Assembly: GCF_000785535.1 (NCBI RefSeq)
Contig: NZ_CP007595.1
Location: 3,370,439-3,434,438 of the forward strand
DNA: 64,000 nucleotides
Direction of reading: 5' to 3'
From: Arthrobacter sp. PAMC 25486
GTDB lineage: Bacteria; Actinomycetota; Actinomycetes; Actinomycetales; Micrococcaceae
Below the pieces are notes generated by a model. The model saw only the letters and a list, made by a program, of their open reading frames with translations, was not told the DNA's origin and made no database searches. This document shows, piece by piece, positions 8,365-17,349 of the stretch. Positions within the stretch are counted from its first letter, which is position 1. Each line of letters opens with the position of its first letter. The translations under genes were made by a program, and so were the position numbers.

Positions 8365-9996
8365 CTAGGCTGTCCGGCCTACTCCAACAAAGGAGACGCC
8401 CGTGGTGGGCAGCGGTGCGAAGCCGTCAAGCTCCTTGGAGTTCCACGCGGTGGGCAGCTTGCGGTGGAAGATCGGGTAGAGCGGTGCTTCTTCAGCGACG
8501 ATGTTGATGATTTCGCTGTAGAGTTTCTTGGCTTCAGCCTCGGGGGCTGCCAGTGCGGCATCCAGCTTGGTCTGAACTTCCTTGTACTCCGCGGACTCGT
8601 TCCAGGCGAAGCGGTTCTTGGCCCAGACGTCGCCGCGGTACCACCAGCTGAGCAGGATGTCTGCGTCGTTGCCGAAGACAGAGGGATCGCCGGGGGCTGC
8701 AACAACGTCGTAGTTCAGCCCGCCAACCTTTTCCGGTGCGTAGACTGCGGCGGAAGCCAGCGGCTCAAGCGTGGTGGTAACGCCAATGGCATCCCAGTTC
8801 TTCTTCATGATCGGCGTGACATCCTTGACCCAGGCGGTGTCCGTGCTGGTCAGGGTCAGCTTGAGGTCCTTGACGCCGGCGTCAGCAAGCATCGACTTGG
8901 CCTTCTCGGCGTCGTAACCGTAAACGGTGGAAGCCTTCTGGTAATTGGCGCTGCCTTCCTGGAAGTAGGAAGTGGCTGCCGTTGCGTTGCCCAGCAGGGC
9001 CGTCTTGATGATGGCTTCCTTGTCCAGGGCGTAGTGCAATGCCTGGCGGACTTCCTTCTTGTCGAAGGGGGCGCGGGACAGGTTGAACATGAGAAAGAGC
9101 AAGCCGAAGGACTGCACGGACTCAACTTCAACCTTGCCCTTGAGGGCGTCAACGTCCAGGTAGGGGACGTCCTCGATGGCCTGAACGCGGCCGGACTGCA
9201 TGGCGGTGACGCGGGCTGATGCGTCAGCCATCAGGAACCAGGTCATGTCCTTGGCCAGGGCCGGCTTCGGGCCGTTGTAGTCGTCGTTGCGAGCGAAGAC
9301 GATCTTGTCGTCCTTGGCGGCGGAAACGAACTTGTACGGGCCGGTGCCGACGGGGGTGGCGTCGAAAGCCTTCTGGTCTGCCGAGGCCAGTGCCTTGGGG
9401 ACGACCTTGACAACCGAGATGCGCGGGCCGAAGCCGGCGAACGGGGTGTTCAGCTTGAATTCAACGGTCTTCTCGTCGACGGCCTTGACGGAGTCGATGA
9501 AGAAGATGAACTGGGCGAACAGGGCCTGGTTGGCCGGGTCCAGAACGCGTTCGAAGGAGTAGGCGACGTCCTCGGTGGTGACGGGGGAGCCGTCGTGGAA
9601 CTTGGCGCCGTCGCGGATGGTGACCTGGTAGGTGGTCTCATCAACCATCTTTGGATCTTCGGCGGCGAGAGCGTTGTAGGGCTCACGCGTTGCCGGGTGG
9701 AGTTCCACCAGGCCTTCGAAGATGTGCAGGTTTGCGGCCAGCGGGGTTGCGCCCGAGGAGCTCATCGGGTCGAAGCCCGTTGACAGTGAGTACGAGATGC
9801 CAGCTTCGATGCTGCCATCCTTGTTGATGCCACCAGCGGCACCTGAAGTTTCGGTGCCCTTGCCGGTTTCGTCAGATGAGCCGCAGGCTGCAAGAGTCGC
9901 GGTAAAAGCCGTTGCAGCACCCAGGACGCCAGCGGCCTTGAGGAAGGTGCGACGCGACGCCGGTGTCGCAGGTAGGTTCTGAAGAGTATTGCTCAT
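8365..9996 (-). CDS. Family 5 extracellular solute-binding lipoprotein of the importer
   Basis: Captures the substrate outside the cell and delivers it to the permeases. The 543 residues start with a twin-arginine-like signal ([13 protein letters not shown]) ending in the lipobox LAAC with Cys38, so it is exported and lipid-anchored. The rest is a family 5 (peptide/nickel/sialic acid) binding protein, with [21 protein letters not shown] and a long C-terminal lobe. It is the first gene of the seven-gene minus-strand operon. An inverted repeat of TCGGA half-sites lies 32-50 bases ahead of the ATG, as expected for repression by the divergent GntR protein. Confidence 0.93.
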   Translation of the reverse strand: MSNTLQNLPATPASRRTFLKAAGVLGAATAFTATLAACGSSDETGKGTETSGAAGGINKDGSIEAGISYSLSTGFDPMSSSGATPLAANLHIFEGLVELHPATREPYNALAAEDPKMVDETTYQVTIRDGAKFHDGSPVTTEDVAYSFERVLDPANQALFAQFIFFIDSVKAVDEKTVEFKLNTPFAGFGPRISVVKVVPKALASADQKAFDATPVGTGPYKFVSAAKDDKIVFARNDDYNGPKPALAKDMTWFLMADASARVTAMQSGRVQAIEDVPYLDVDALKGKVEVESVQSFGLLFLMFNLSRAPFDKKEVRQALHYALDKEAIIKTALLGNATAATSYFQEGSANYQKASTVYGYDAEKAKSMLADAGVKDLKLTLTSTDTAWVKDVTPIMKKNWDAIGVTTTLEPLASAAVYAPEKVGGLNYDVVAAPGDPSVFGNDADILLSWWYRGDVWAKNRFAWNESAEYKEVQTKLDAALAAPEAEAKKLYSEIINIVAEEAPLYPIFHRKLPTAWNSKELDGFAPLPTTGVSFVGVGRTA

Positions 9997-10027
9997 TCTG
10001 TGGACTCACCATTTCGTTTATTAGTTA

Positions 10028-10046
10028 TCGGATGTAGGACGTCCGA
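10028..10046. promoter_or_regulatory. Candidate GntR operator upstream of the nan operon
   Basis: TCGGATGT-AGG-ACGTCCGA is a 19-bp inverted repeat with one mismatch between the arms. It lies between the importer gene's probable promoter and its start codon, where a repressor would block transcription. Related half-sites occur at 10223, 23476-23510 and 30968. Confidence 0.6.
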
Positions 10047-10222
10047 TGCTTATGGTGAAACTGTAATAGCGATCACAGGGTTAGGTCAAGTGGGAGTAGG
10101 GTCTCATTTTGGCATCGGTGAGCTGGTGTGAAATTAAAGTTCGACGGCGGTTGGTGCACGTCCCAGCCCGCGTCCGGATGCCCGGCGAGCATGTTGTTCG
10201 GCTGCCGATGGTAGGCAAGTCG

Positions 10223-10234
10223 TCGGACATCCGA
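10223..10234. promoter_or_regulatory. Second TCGGA/TCCGA palindrome in the nan divergent region
   Basis: TCGGA-CA-TCCGA has perfect five-base arms and lies about 165 bases upstream of the GntR gene. The 402-bp gap 9997-10398 holds the two divergent promoters and these two sites; I see no gene in it. Confidence 0.5.
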
Positions 10235-10398
10235 TATTCTATGTCTTAGATCACCTTGGCGCGCAGCTGGCGCCCGGCTCACGAGCCGCAACACCGGAGA
10301 ATCAAGCTTATGGTCACTCGGGGGACAATTCGCCTGTACTATCGCCAATAAAGCGAGAAACAGGCGGTCCTTGCGGCACATTTTTCTGAGGAGTTTAG

Positions 10399-11130
10399 TT
10401 GTCCATTTCAACGGCAGTTCCGAAGGCCAGGTTTAGTGCCCAGGCGCGGCTTCGCGCACTACAGGCGGACGTCATGGAGCTCATCCTGGAACGGGACCTC
10501 GAAGCCGGGGATGCCATGCCCACCGAGAATGAGCTGTGCGAAGTCCTTGGCGTCGGCCGCAACACCCTCCGTGAATCCTTGAAGGTGCTGCAGGCCCTGG
10601 GTGTCATTGAAATCCGCCACGGCTTTGGCATGTTTGTGGCACCGAGCAACTTTGAGGCGCTGGCAGACGGGCTGACCTTTCGGGGCCGGCTGTCCCTGCG
10701 CCACGAAGGCTTGGAAGCCCTGCAGTTGGTTGACATCCGCCAGGCACTTGAGTCCGGTCTGATCAGCGCCTGCATTGCCGTTGTCAGCGAAGAACACCTT
10801 GTGCGCATTGCCGCCGTCGTTGAGAACATGGAAGTACTGGCCCAGGACGGGGAACAGTTCGTGGAGGCCGATGCGGAATTCCACCGGCTGCTTTTTGAAC
10901 CCCTTGGCAATGACCTCCTCATGAACCTCATGGGCGTGTTTTGGAAGGTGTACCGCAAGATCCACCTGGAGATCGGCACCGGTGGCATGGACCTGGTGCG
11001 TACAGCCGCCGAACACCGCAGCATCTATGACGCGGTCGTTGCTCAAGATGCGACAACCGCCGCCGCCCTGCTCAGCAGCCACTTCGACGGCATCCGTGCC
11101 AAGATCAAGCAGTTCGTCGAAGCCGAATAG
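10399..11130 (+). CDS. GntR/FCD-family regulator, probable nan operon repressor
   Basis: DNA-binding regulator of 243 residues. Residues 20-80 form the GntR winged helix (LRALQADVMELILERDLEAG, then MPTENELCEVLGVGRNTLRESLKVLQ and the wing HGFGMFV). Residues from about 105 form an FCD effector domain with the metal-binding pattern Asp...His (EFHRLLFEPLGN) and a later EHRSIYDAV. The start is TTG at 10399 with GAGGAG five bases before it. It is divergent from the sialic acid operon, and palindromes of TCGGA half-sites lie in between, so it probably senses a sialic acid derivative, as E. coli NanR does. The effector is an inference. Confidence 0.87.
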   Translation: MSISTAVPKARFSAQARLRALQADVMELILERDLEAGDAMPTENELCEVLGVGRNTLRESLKVLQALGVIEIRHGFGMFVAPSNFEALADGLTFRGRLSLRHEGLEALQLVDIRQALESGLISACIAVVSEEHLVRIAAVVENMEVLAQDGEQFVEADAEFHRLLFEPLGNDLLMNLMGVFWKVYRKIHLEIGTGGMDLVRTAAEHRSIYDAVVAQDATTAAALLSSHFDGIRAKIKQFVEAE

Positions 11131-11144
11131 TCCACACTCGCCGG

Positions 11145-11174
11145 CCCGGTAAATCGCTGGCCCGATTTATCGGG
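11145..11174 (+). terminator. Hairpin after the GntR gene
   Basis: CCCGGTAAATCG (11145-11156) pairs with CGATTTATCGGG (11163-11174) with one mismatch. No T-run follows, so termination is only possible. Confidence 0.45.
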
Positions 11175-11339
11175 AACCTGGCGAGCGGGCCCACCCGGCT
11201 GCTCCTGCAACTTGAAACCTCGCAACCTCGCGACATGGGCGGGGGATCCGTGCTGCGAGTTCGGGCCAAAGATGCAGTGTGCGCTGTGCCTATCGCCGAG
11301 AGTGGGGCAAATTGCGTCATTTCGGGTGCCACCGCCGCC

Positions 11340-11391
11340 AACTCGCAGTTAATGTCACCAAATCCAAGACTGGCGACATTAACTGCGAGTT
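11340..11391. repeat. Palindrome, family C copy 1
   Basis: AACTCGCAGTTAATGTC (11340-11356) and its exact reverse complement (11375-11391) enclose 18 bases. The same arms recur at 51801-51863. The gap 11131-11559 otherwise shows only the hairpin at 11145 and no plausible gene. Confidence 0.85.
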
Positions 11392-11559
11392 CACAGCACA
11401 GTTCGGCGGGACCCCGGCCACAGCCGCCACTGGAACGGGCAGTTCTGGCCGCCAAAACCACCCGCCACCTCCCAAGCCGGCTGTCACCTGGCAGGCCCGG
11501 CAGCTGGTCCAATTCCACCCTTGACCGGCGGGCCCGGCAACTGAGCCATACTGTGAAGC

Positions 11560-12297
11560 ATGAGTGTACGCAGAGTTGTAGTGGGCGGATATGAGATCGT
11601 CACGACCGACACCGACAAGAGGGCAGAGCGGACGTTCCTGCTGGTGCACGGCATCGGCATGGGGATCGCCTATTTTGCGCAACTCAGCACGGTGCTGGAG
11701 CATCACGGACGTGTGGTGGCCATTGACCTGCCCGGTTTTGGCGATGCCCCCGAACCAGAACATGCGCTCACCATGGCCCAAATGGGTGACTTGCTGATTG
11801 ACTTTATCGAGGCGGAATCCCTGGACCAGCCGGTCTTGGTGGGGCATTCCATGGGAACCCAAGTTGTGGCGGAGGCGGCGGCGCAGCGCCCGGACCTGTT
11901 CCCGGAACTTGTCCTTGTGGCGCCTACCGTCAATAGACATGAACGCTCCATCAGGAAACAGGCCTGGCGCATGACCCAGGATCTCTTTGGTGAGAGCCCC
12001 AAGGTCATTGCCATGGGTGTGCGGAACTATGCCAAGACAGGTCCGCGCTGGTTCATGAAGAAATTGCACAGCATGATGGAGCACAGCATCGAGGACACCC
12101 TGCCGAAGATCCAGGCGCACACCCTGGTGATCCGCGGCAACCGGGACCGCGTCTGCCCGCAGGACTGGGTGGAGGAGGCCACTGCCCTGATCCCCGGAGC
12201 CACCATGGTGGAGGTTGACGGGCGCGGCCACGAGACCATGGTCAAGGACGGCGCCTGCGTGGCCGAATTCATCGTGGCCCACGTGGGTGCCCGGTGA
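11560..12297 (+). CDS. Alpha/beta-fold hydrolase
   Basis: A 245-residue cytosolic alpha/beta hydrolase. It shows the oxyanion-region motif HGIGMG near residue 32, the nucleophile elbow GHSMG near residue 95, an acid in GNRDRVCPQDW and the catalytic His in GRGHETM near the C-terminus. No signal peptide is visible. Its stop overlaps the start of a second hydrolase gene (GTGA), so the two are probably made together. The substrate cannot be told from sequence; esters, lactones and meta-cleavage products are all possible for the fold. Confidence 0.85.
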   Translation: MSVRRVVVGGYEIVTTDTDKRAERTFLLVHGIGMGIAYFAQLSTVLEHHGRVVAIDLPGFGDAPEPEHALTMAQMGDLLIDFIEAESLDQPVLVGHSMGTQVVAEAAAQRPDLFPELVLVAPTVNRHERSIRKQAWRMTQDLFGESPKVIAMGVRNYAKTGPRWFMKKLHSMMEHSIEDTLPKIQAHTLVIRGNRDRVCPQDWVEEATALIPGATMVEVDGRGHETMVKDGACVAEFIVAHVGAR

Positions 12298-13052
12298 ATG
12301 CCATGAAGCGCCTGGGGTGGTGGGCGCTCGACTACCTCTATGCCGGCTGGCGCCAGTTTGCATCTACTTTCCGCCGCAGCGCCCCCGCCCATTACGCCCA
12401 GGGGAACCCCTCCCTGCCGGCCATCGTGCTGTTGCCCGGGGTGTATGAGACCTGGCTGTTTCTGGAGCCCGCCGCCACCCGCCTGAACGCCCAGGGCTTC
12501 CGGGTATTTCCCGTCCCCGCATTGGGCATCAACCGCCGTTCGGTGCCAGCGTCCGCGGTGGTGGTGAGGGCCGAGCTCGCGCGCCTGGCAACCGTCCACG
12601 GGATTTCCGCCTGCATCTTGTTGGCGCACAGCAAGGGAGGACTGATTGGCAAGCACCTGATGCTGGATGCCTCGCTTTCCCCTGGCCATGTCGAGAAGCA
12701 CGACGCCGGCCCTCAAATCCCAGCCCCGCCCGCCGATGTTGAGGTGCTCGGGCTCGTGGCCGTGGCCACCCCGTTCTCCGGTTCCTCCTACGCCCGATAC
12801 TCAATGTCACGGACCCTGCGCGATTTCTCCCCGGTGGACGCGGTCTTGTTGTCGCTGCAGGAACAAACGGCCCTGAACCACCAGGTAGTTTCCATCTATC
12901 CGGAATTTGATCCGCACATCCCGGGCGGCAGCGCCCTGATCGGGGCAAAGAACATCGAGCTGCCCGTCTCCGGGCACTTCCGCACGCTGGCGGACGAAAC
13001 TGTGCTGGCCGCCGTCGAACATGCCGTGGCAGGGATGGCGGCGGCAAGGTAG
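12294..13052 (+). CDS. Lipase-like alpha/beta hydrolase
   Basis: Second hydrolase of the pair, 252 residues. It has the lipase-like opening LLPGVYETW, the nucleophile elbow HSKGG in LLAHSKGGLIGK, and GHFRTL near the C-terminus as the probable catalytic His. The GTG at 12294 overlaps the preceding stop by four bases; an ATG nine bases further on is an alternative. Residues 1-25 are hydrophobic and Trp-rich but do not make a clear signal peptide. The arrangement resembles triacylglycerol-lipase or PGAP1-like proteins. Function is not assigned. Confidence 0.78.
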   Translation: MNAMKRLGWWALDYLYAGWRQFASTFRRSAPAHYAQGNPSLPAIVLLPGVYETWLFLEPAATRLNAQGFRVFPVPALGINRRSVPASAVVVRAELARLATVHGISACILLAHSKGGLIGKHLMLDASLSPGHVEKHDAGPQIPAPPADVEVLGLVAVATPFSGSSYARYSMSRTLRDFSPVDAVLLSLQEQTALNHQVVSIYPEFDPHIPGGSALIGAKNIELPVSGHFRTLADETVLAAVEHAVAGMAAAR

Positions 13053-13082
13053 CGCCCGGCCGTTCGCGGAATCTGCGAAAAC

Positions 13083-13140
13083 GACACCGATCCCGCTGGT
13101 AGATACCGGGATTCCGGGCTCAGAAAGTGGCATCGGTGTC
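13083..13140. repeat. Palindrome, family D copy 1
   Basis: GACACCGAT (13083-13091) and ATCGGTGTC (13132-13140) flank a middle containing ACCGGGATTCCGGG. The same middle occurs in the palindrome at 59626-59683. It lies just past the hydrolase gene, facing tRNA-Arg. Confidence 0.7.
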
Positions 13141-13189
13141 AGAAACGCGGGCGGGTTCGGGAGCGGCTGAGTGATTCAGTGCTTAAACG

Positions 13190-13222
13190 AAAGAGTCCCA
13201 AACTCAAAGTTTGGGACTCTTT
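13190..13222 (-). terminator. Intrinsic terminator of tRNA-Arg
   Basis: AAAGAGTCCCAAACT (13190-13204) and AGTTTGGGACTCTTT (13208-13222) pair perfectly around CAA. On the minus strand the stem ends in TTTCGTTT, immediately downstream of tRNA-Arg. Confidence 0.85.
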
Positions 13223-13229
13223 CTCAAAG

Positions 13230-13302
13230 TGCGCGCGAAGGGACTCGAACCCCCAACCTCCTGATCCGTAGTCAGGTGCTCTATCCATTGAGCTACGCAC
13301 GC
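13230..13302 (-). tRNA. tRNA-Arg (anticodon ACG)
   Basis: The minus strand folds as a 73-base cloverleaf. The acceptor GCGTGCG pairs with CGCGCGC (one G-T pair), the anticodon stem CCTGA/TCAGG holds loop CTACGGA, and the T-arm contains GGTTCGAGTCC. Discriminator A; CCA is not encoded. ACG reads CGU and, as inosine, CGC and CGA. Confidence 0.95.
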
Positions 13303-13592
13303 ATATTCTGTTTCTGTGTTTCTTTGTTGACCCTCGGGCCGTGAATAACTCTAACCCACCTTGGGCTGAGAGTACAAATCGTGCAAGTGGCAAAGCGCGG
13401 TGTTCCCCAACACTAGACCGGTCTACGTGATCTGGCTCACTAAATGCGGCCATCTAAAAATGTGAAATCCGTGTAAACACGCGAAACTCGTTCCCTGTCA
13501 AGCCAATACGTCCCACGTCCAATGCCCAAAAAGTAGGAAGGCCCGGTCATAGCATTTAGACATCACCTATCCCCCCAATGAAGGGACACACA

Positions 13593-15422
13593 ATGGGCCA
13601 CGCGCCAGTGCAGGAATCCGTTGAGCAGGCAATGACAACCCACAGGGGCCTCGCCGCCTGGGTGTCCGAGGTAGCTGCTCTGACCTTGCCGGAGAACATC
13701 CGCTGGGCGGACGGGTCCGCACAAGAATATGCGCAGCTCACGGATGAGCTCGTGGAGGCCGGCACGCTGACCCGCCTCAACCCGGAGCAGTTCCCGAATT
13801 CCTTCGCAGCCTTCTCGGACCCCAAGGACGTGGCCCGGGTTGAGGGGAGGACCTTCATCTGCTCCGAGAAGGAGCGCGACGCCGGCTTCACCAACAATTG
13901 GATGGAACCGGCCGCCATGAAGGAGATCCTGAACGAGCGGTTCGCCGGCAGCATGCGCGGACGCACCATGTATGTCATCCCCTTCGTCATGGGCCCACTC
14001 GACGCCGAGGATCCCAAGTTCGGCGTCGAGATCACCGACTCCGCCTACGTCGTCGCCTCCATGCGCATCATGGCCAGCATTGGCAGTGAGGTCCTGCGCA
14101 AGATTGAGGACACCAACGCCTTCTTCGTTCCTGCGTTGCACTCGGTTGGTGCGCCGCTGGAGTCGGGCCAACAGGATGTCGCCTGGCCGTGCAACGAGGA
14201 AAAGTGGATTGTGCACTTCCCGGAGGAGCGCTCGATCTTCTCCTACGGCTCCGGCTACGGCGGCAATGCGCTGCTGGGCAAGAAGTGCTTTGCCCTGCGC
14301 ATCGCCTCCGTCATGGCCCGGGATGAAGGCTGGCTGGCCGAGCACATGCTCATTCTCAAGCTCACCAGCCCCGAGGAGAAGACCTACCATGTGGCCGCGG
14401 CATTCCCCTCGGCTTGCGGCAAGACCAACTTGGCCCTGCTCGAGCCCACCGTCCCCGGCTGGAAGGCCGAGACCCTGGGGGACGACATCAACTGGATGCG
14501 CTTTGGCAAGGAGGGTGAGCTCCGTGCAGTTAACCCGGAGGCAGGCCTGTTTGGTGTGGCCCCCGGCACCGGCTGGTCCACCAACCCCAACGCCATGGCC
14601 GCCATCGTCAAGGGCAACTCGATCTTCACCAACGTTGCCCTGACGGACGACGGCGGTGTCTGGTGGGAGGGCATGACCACCGAAGTGCCAGCTCATCTGA
14701 CAGACTGGCAGGGCAACAGCTGGACGCCTGAGTCGGGCCGCCCCGCCGCACATCCGAACTCTCGTTTCTGCACGCCCATCGACCAGGTGGACATGCTGTC
14801 AAAGGACTACTTCGACGCAGCCGGTGTGGAAATCAACGCCATCTTGTTCGGCGGACGCCGAAAGACCACGATCCCGCTAGTCACCCAGGCCCGCGACTGG
14901 CAGCACGGCATCTTCATGGGATCCACGCTCTCCTCGGAAACCACTGCTGCAGCCACTGGTGCTGTTGGCGTGGTCCGCCGCGATCCCATGGCCATGCTGC
15001 CGTTCATCGGCTACGACGCCGGCGACTACCTCAAGCACTGGATCGAACTCTCGGCCAATGCAAACCAGGACCGCCTGCCCAAGATCTTCCTGGTGAACTG
15101 GTTCCGCCGCAATGCCGAAGGCGGCTTCGCCTGGCCCGGCTTTGGTGAGAACACCCGCGTGCTCAAGTGGGCCATCGAGCGTATTGAAGGCACGGCCGAC
15201 GCGGTGGAGACGCCCATCGGTTTTGTCCCCGCAGAAGGTTCACTGGACCTGGCCGGTTTGGAGGTCCCGGCGTCGGACATCAAGGACGCTTTGAAGGTGG
15301 TTCCGGAAGAGTGGGAAGCCGAGCTCGCCGGCATCGAGGAGTGGTACGCCCGCTTTGGCGACTCCCTCCCGGAGGAAATGGCCGCCGAGCTGGAGGGCCT
15401 GAAGCAGCGCTTCGCAGCATAA
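13593..15422 (+). CDS. pckG: Phosphoenolpyruvate carboxykinase (GTP)
   Basis: Converts oxaloacetate and GTP to PEP, CO2 and GDP, the entry step of gluconeogenesis. The protein of about 609 residues has the expected length of the GTP enzyme. It shows the kinase loop [13 protein letters not shown] (about 269-281), the substrate region RWADGS near the start, [12 protein letters not shown] and the nucleotide-binding NWFRRN...WPGFGEN. The ATG at 13593 is preferred over 13578 because AAGGGA stands six bases before it and nothing suitable precedes the other. It is a single gene with its own hairpin. It fits a cell that feeds on amino acids, lactate and pyruvate. Confidence 0.97.
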   Translation: MGHAPVQESVEQAMTTHRGLAAWVSEVAALTLPENIRWADGSAQEYAQLTDELVEAGTLTRLNPEQFPNSFAAFSDPKDVARVEGRTFICSEKERDAGFTNNWMEPAAMKEILNERFAGSMRGRTMYVIPFVMGPLDAEDPKFGVEITDSAYVVASMRIMASIGSEVLRKIEDTNAFFVPALHSVGAPLESGQQDVAWPCNEEKWIVHFPEERSIFSYGSGYGGNALLGKKCFALRIASVMARDEGWLAEHMLILKLTSPEEKTYHVAAAFPSACGKTNLALLEPTVPGWKAETLGDDINWMRFGKEGELRAVNPEAGLFGVAPGTGWSTNPNAMAAIVKGNSIFTNVALTDDGGVWWEGMTTEVPAHLTDWQGNSWTPESGRPAAHPNSRFCTPIDQVDMLSKDYFDAAGVEINAILFGGRRKTTIPLVTQARDWQHGIFMGSTLSSETTAAATGAVGVVRRDPMAMLPFIGYDAGDYLKHWIELSANANQDRLPKIFLVNWFRRNAEGGFAWPGFGENTRVLKWAIERIEGTADAVETPIGFVPAEGSLDLAGLEVPASDIKDALKVVPEEWEAELAGIEEWYARFGDSLPEEMAAELEGLKQRFAA

Positions 15423-15424
15423 AT

Positions 15425-15476
15425 ATGGGGCCTCTACCGGCTCGACCACCGCTGGTCGAGCCCGTAGAGACCCCAT
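15425..15476 (+). terminator. Long hairpin after pckG
   Basis: ATGGGGCCTCTAC plus GGCTCGACCA pair with TGGTCGAGCC plus GTAGAGACCCCAT, a stem of over 20 pairs starting three bases after the stop codon. The following T-run is weak. Confidence 0.7.
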
Positions 15477-15492
15477 TGTGCATTTCCCCCCA

Positions 15493-15638
15493 AACGCTCG
15501 CTCACTAGCGGGGCTTTTTCGCCAAACGCTCGCTCACTCGGCCGCCAGCATTCAGCGGTACGTGAGCGAGCGTTCGTCCAAACACCCCCTGATGTGAGCG
15601 AGCGTCCGGGAAAACTGCCCCGTATCTGAGCGAGCGTT
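15493..15638. repeat. 32-bp-period repeat array A1
   Basis: AACGCTCGCTCA starts at 15493 and 15525 on the plus strand. Its inverted copies start at 15574, 15606 and 15638 on the minus strand. Every neighbouring same-strand pair is exactly 32 bp apart. The first unit continues with GCGGGGCTTTTT. The array fills the convergent gap between pckG and the hmp pseudogene. Related arrays are at 21554, 31015 and 62503. Confidence 0.85.
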
Positions 15639-15649
15639 GCTGGTGGGGG

Positions 15650-16788
15650 CTAGTTTGCGGCGCCGGCGAGCCAGACGTCCGGGCCGAAGACCTCGTAGTG
15701 GATCTTCGTCGACGGGATGCCGGCGTCAATGGCCTGGTTGCGGATCGCCTTCATAAACGGCAGTGGACCGCACACGTACATGGACGCGTCGGCCGGAATG
15801 TCCACACCGTCGAGGGACATGAAGCCCTTATGGAAGCCCTCGGTGGGTTCCTCCAGCCAGAGCTGCAGGGTCGCGCTGTCGATGGCGTCGACGTCCCTGG
15901 TCATCTGCTCGCGCAGGGCCCAGGCTTCGAGGTTTTTCTCGGCGTGCAGCACCAGCACCTCACGATCCCCGCCTGTAGTGGCAAGTGAGCGCAGCGCCGA
16001 TGCGGAGGGGGTGCAGCCAATGCCTGCTGTGGCAAACACCACGGGGCCCTCGCCATCGAGCGTCACATCGCCGGAGGGGTTGGAAAGCTCGACGACGTCC
16101 CCGACCTTCACATTGTTGTGCAGCACGGGTGAGACCTCGCCGCCATCGTCACGCTTGGTGGTGAACACGCGGCGGGTGGTGGACTCGACGTCGGCCGAGA
16201 GCGAGTACTGGCGGACCTGAAGCAGCCCGTCGGGCAGGGCGACCTTGACGGAGACGAACTGGCCGGGGCGGGCCACGGTGACGGGTGTGTCGTCGGCCGG
16301 CGCCAGCACGAAGGTCATGGCGTCGGTGCCGGCCGGGTTCTTCTCCACGACGGTCCAGGGCATCCACATCTTGTCGTTGGCCTGGATGGCGTAGAGGCCC
16401 TTTTCAATCTTGATGAGGGCGTTGGCCATGAGCCAGTACACCTCGGTCCAGGCCTCGGCGATCTCGGCCGTAATGACGTCCGCGAGCTCCTCGGCGATGG
16501 CCTCGAAGAGGTACTTGTAGACAATGTCGTACTGGTCCGCGGTGATGCCAAGGGCGGTGTGCTTGTGGGCAATGCGGCTCAGCAGGGTCTCGGGAATTAG
16601 GTCCGGGTTGGCAACGAGGGCCGTGGCGAAGCCTGCAATGGAGCCGGCCAGGGCCTTTTGCTGCTCGCCGTTGCCCTGGTTGGCACGGCTGAACAGGCCG
16701 TTCAGGAGTTCGGGGTGATGGCGCCCAGGCGTGAGCCGACCAGCGGCAGTGTGGCAACAATGAGCGGGCGCGATTTTTCCGAAAGCAT
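15650..16788 (-). pseudogene. hmp: Flavohaemoglobin (nitric oxide dioxygenase), frameshifted
   Basis: The intact family member oxidises NO to nitrate using O2 and NAD(P)H. Here the ATG at 16788 (with AAGGAG upstream) begins a normal haem domain (MLSEKSRPLIVATLPLVG...GAIT), but after 28 codons the frame hits TGA at 16704-16702. The rest, starting PELLNGLFSRANQGNG, is open in another frame and includes the haem region, the FAD domain (RQYSLS) and the NAD domain (CGPLPFM, YEVFGP). In relatives about ten residues (xFYxxLFxxH), including the catalytic distal Tyr, lie between GAIT and PELL. Here they are missing and the frame changes at 16711-16717, where ATCACCCC meets CCGAACTC. This looks like a small deletion between CACCCC repeats. 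A sequencing error could explain the shift but not the missing residues. Confidence 0.85.
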
Positions 16789-16829
16789 GATTACTCCTTG
16801 GTGAAAGTCGAGGTGACAACACCAAAGTA

Positions 16830-16842
16830 GCATTTGATATGC
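16830..16842. promoter_or_regulatory. GCAT-N5-ATGC inverted repeat upstream of hmp
   Basis: GCAT TTGAT ATGC lies 42-54 bases upstream of the hmp start. The half-sites resemble the core of NsrR-regulated promoters in other bacteria. That it binds the adjacent NsrR is inferred. Confidence 0.4.
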
Positions 16843-16857
16843 GAGTTTAAAGACACG

Positions 16858-16878
16858 TTTTCTACAAGTTGTAGAAAA
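16858..16878. promoter_or_regulatory. 21-bp palindrome between nsrR and hmp
   Basis: TTTTCTACAA-G-TTGTAGAAAA is perfect apart from its central base. It lies between the nsrR stop and the hmp start, 70-90 bases upstream of hmp. It is a strong candidate operator for NsrR. Confidence 0.6.
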
Positions 16879-16896
16879 GTGTTGACTTGGCGCGGG

Positions 16897-17346
16897 TCAG
16901 CCTGGACGGGATGTGCTTAACATCACGGGAACGGGGCCGTCGGATGTCTTCCGGGCGAGGCTGAAGATGGTCACATTGTCCAGCGAGACGTAGAACGATT
17001 CCCGGGCATGGTTCAGCGCCCCCCGCAACCCGCAATCGTGCACCAGGGGGCAGTCGCCCATGTCGGTCTGGCACTCGGCCACGTCACTGTGGTCATCAAG
17101 CACGCGCAGCACCTGGCCCACCGTGGCCACCTTGCCCGCAGGGGAGATGCGCACGCCACCGCTGCGCCCGCGAATGGCCTCGACGAGTCCCATCTGGCGC
17201 AGCTTGAGCACGGCCTTGCTGACGTGGTTGTACGGCGTGCCCACCTGTTCCGCGAGGTCGCGGGTGGTGGAAAGTTCACCATCCGGTGCCGAGCACAACA
17301 CCATCAACAGGCGCAGGCTGACGTCGGAAAAGCTGTTGATGCGCAT
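16897..17346 (-). CDS. nsrR: Rrf2-family NO-sensing repressor NsrR
   Basis: Iron-sulfur repressor that releases DNA when nitric oxide attacks its cluster. The 149 residues have the Rrf2 winged helix at the N-terminus (LRLLMVLC, then the recognition helix TPYNHVSKAVLKLRQMGLV and wing GRSGGVRIS). Three cluster cysteines follow: Cys92, Cys99 and Cys105 (C-x6-C-x5-C), as in NsrR rather than IscR. It stands directly upstream of the flavohaemoglobin gene on the same strand and four bases downstream of a conserved hypothetical gene. The regulator is intact although its classic target is broken. Confidence 0.88.
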   Translation of the reverse strand: MRINSFSDVSLRLLMVLCSAPDGELSTTRDLAEQVGTPYNHVSKAVLKLRQMGLVEAIRGRSGGVRISPAGKVATVGQVLRVLDDHSDVAECQTDMGDCPLVHDCGLRGALNHARESFYVSLDNVTIFSLARKTSDGPVPVMLSTSRPG

Positions 17347-17349
17347 CAG

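Noticed and set aside
11317..12363. A 348-codon minus-strand frame over the first hydrolase gene
   Set aside because: The hydrolase on the plus strand has a complete catalytic triad and a coupled downstream gene. The antisense frame also runs through the family C palindrome.
15493..15638. CRISPR array
   Set aside because: The 32-bp units are contiguous, are repeated in both orientations and have no unique spacers. No cas gene is in the window.
16700..16730. Programmed frameshift in hmp
   Set aside because: There is no slippery heptamer, and about ten conserved residues are absent as well as the frame being changed. A deletion explains both.
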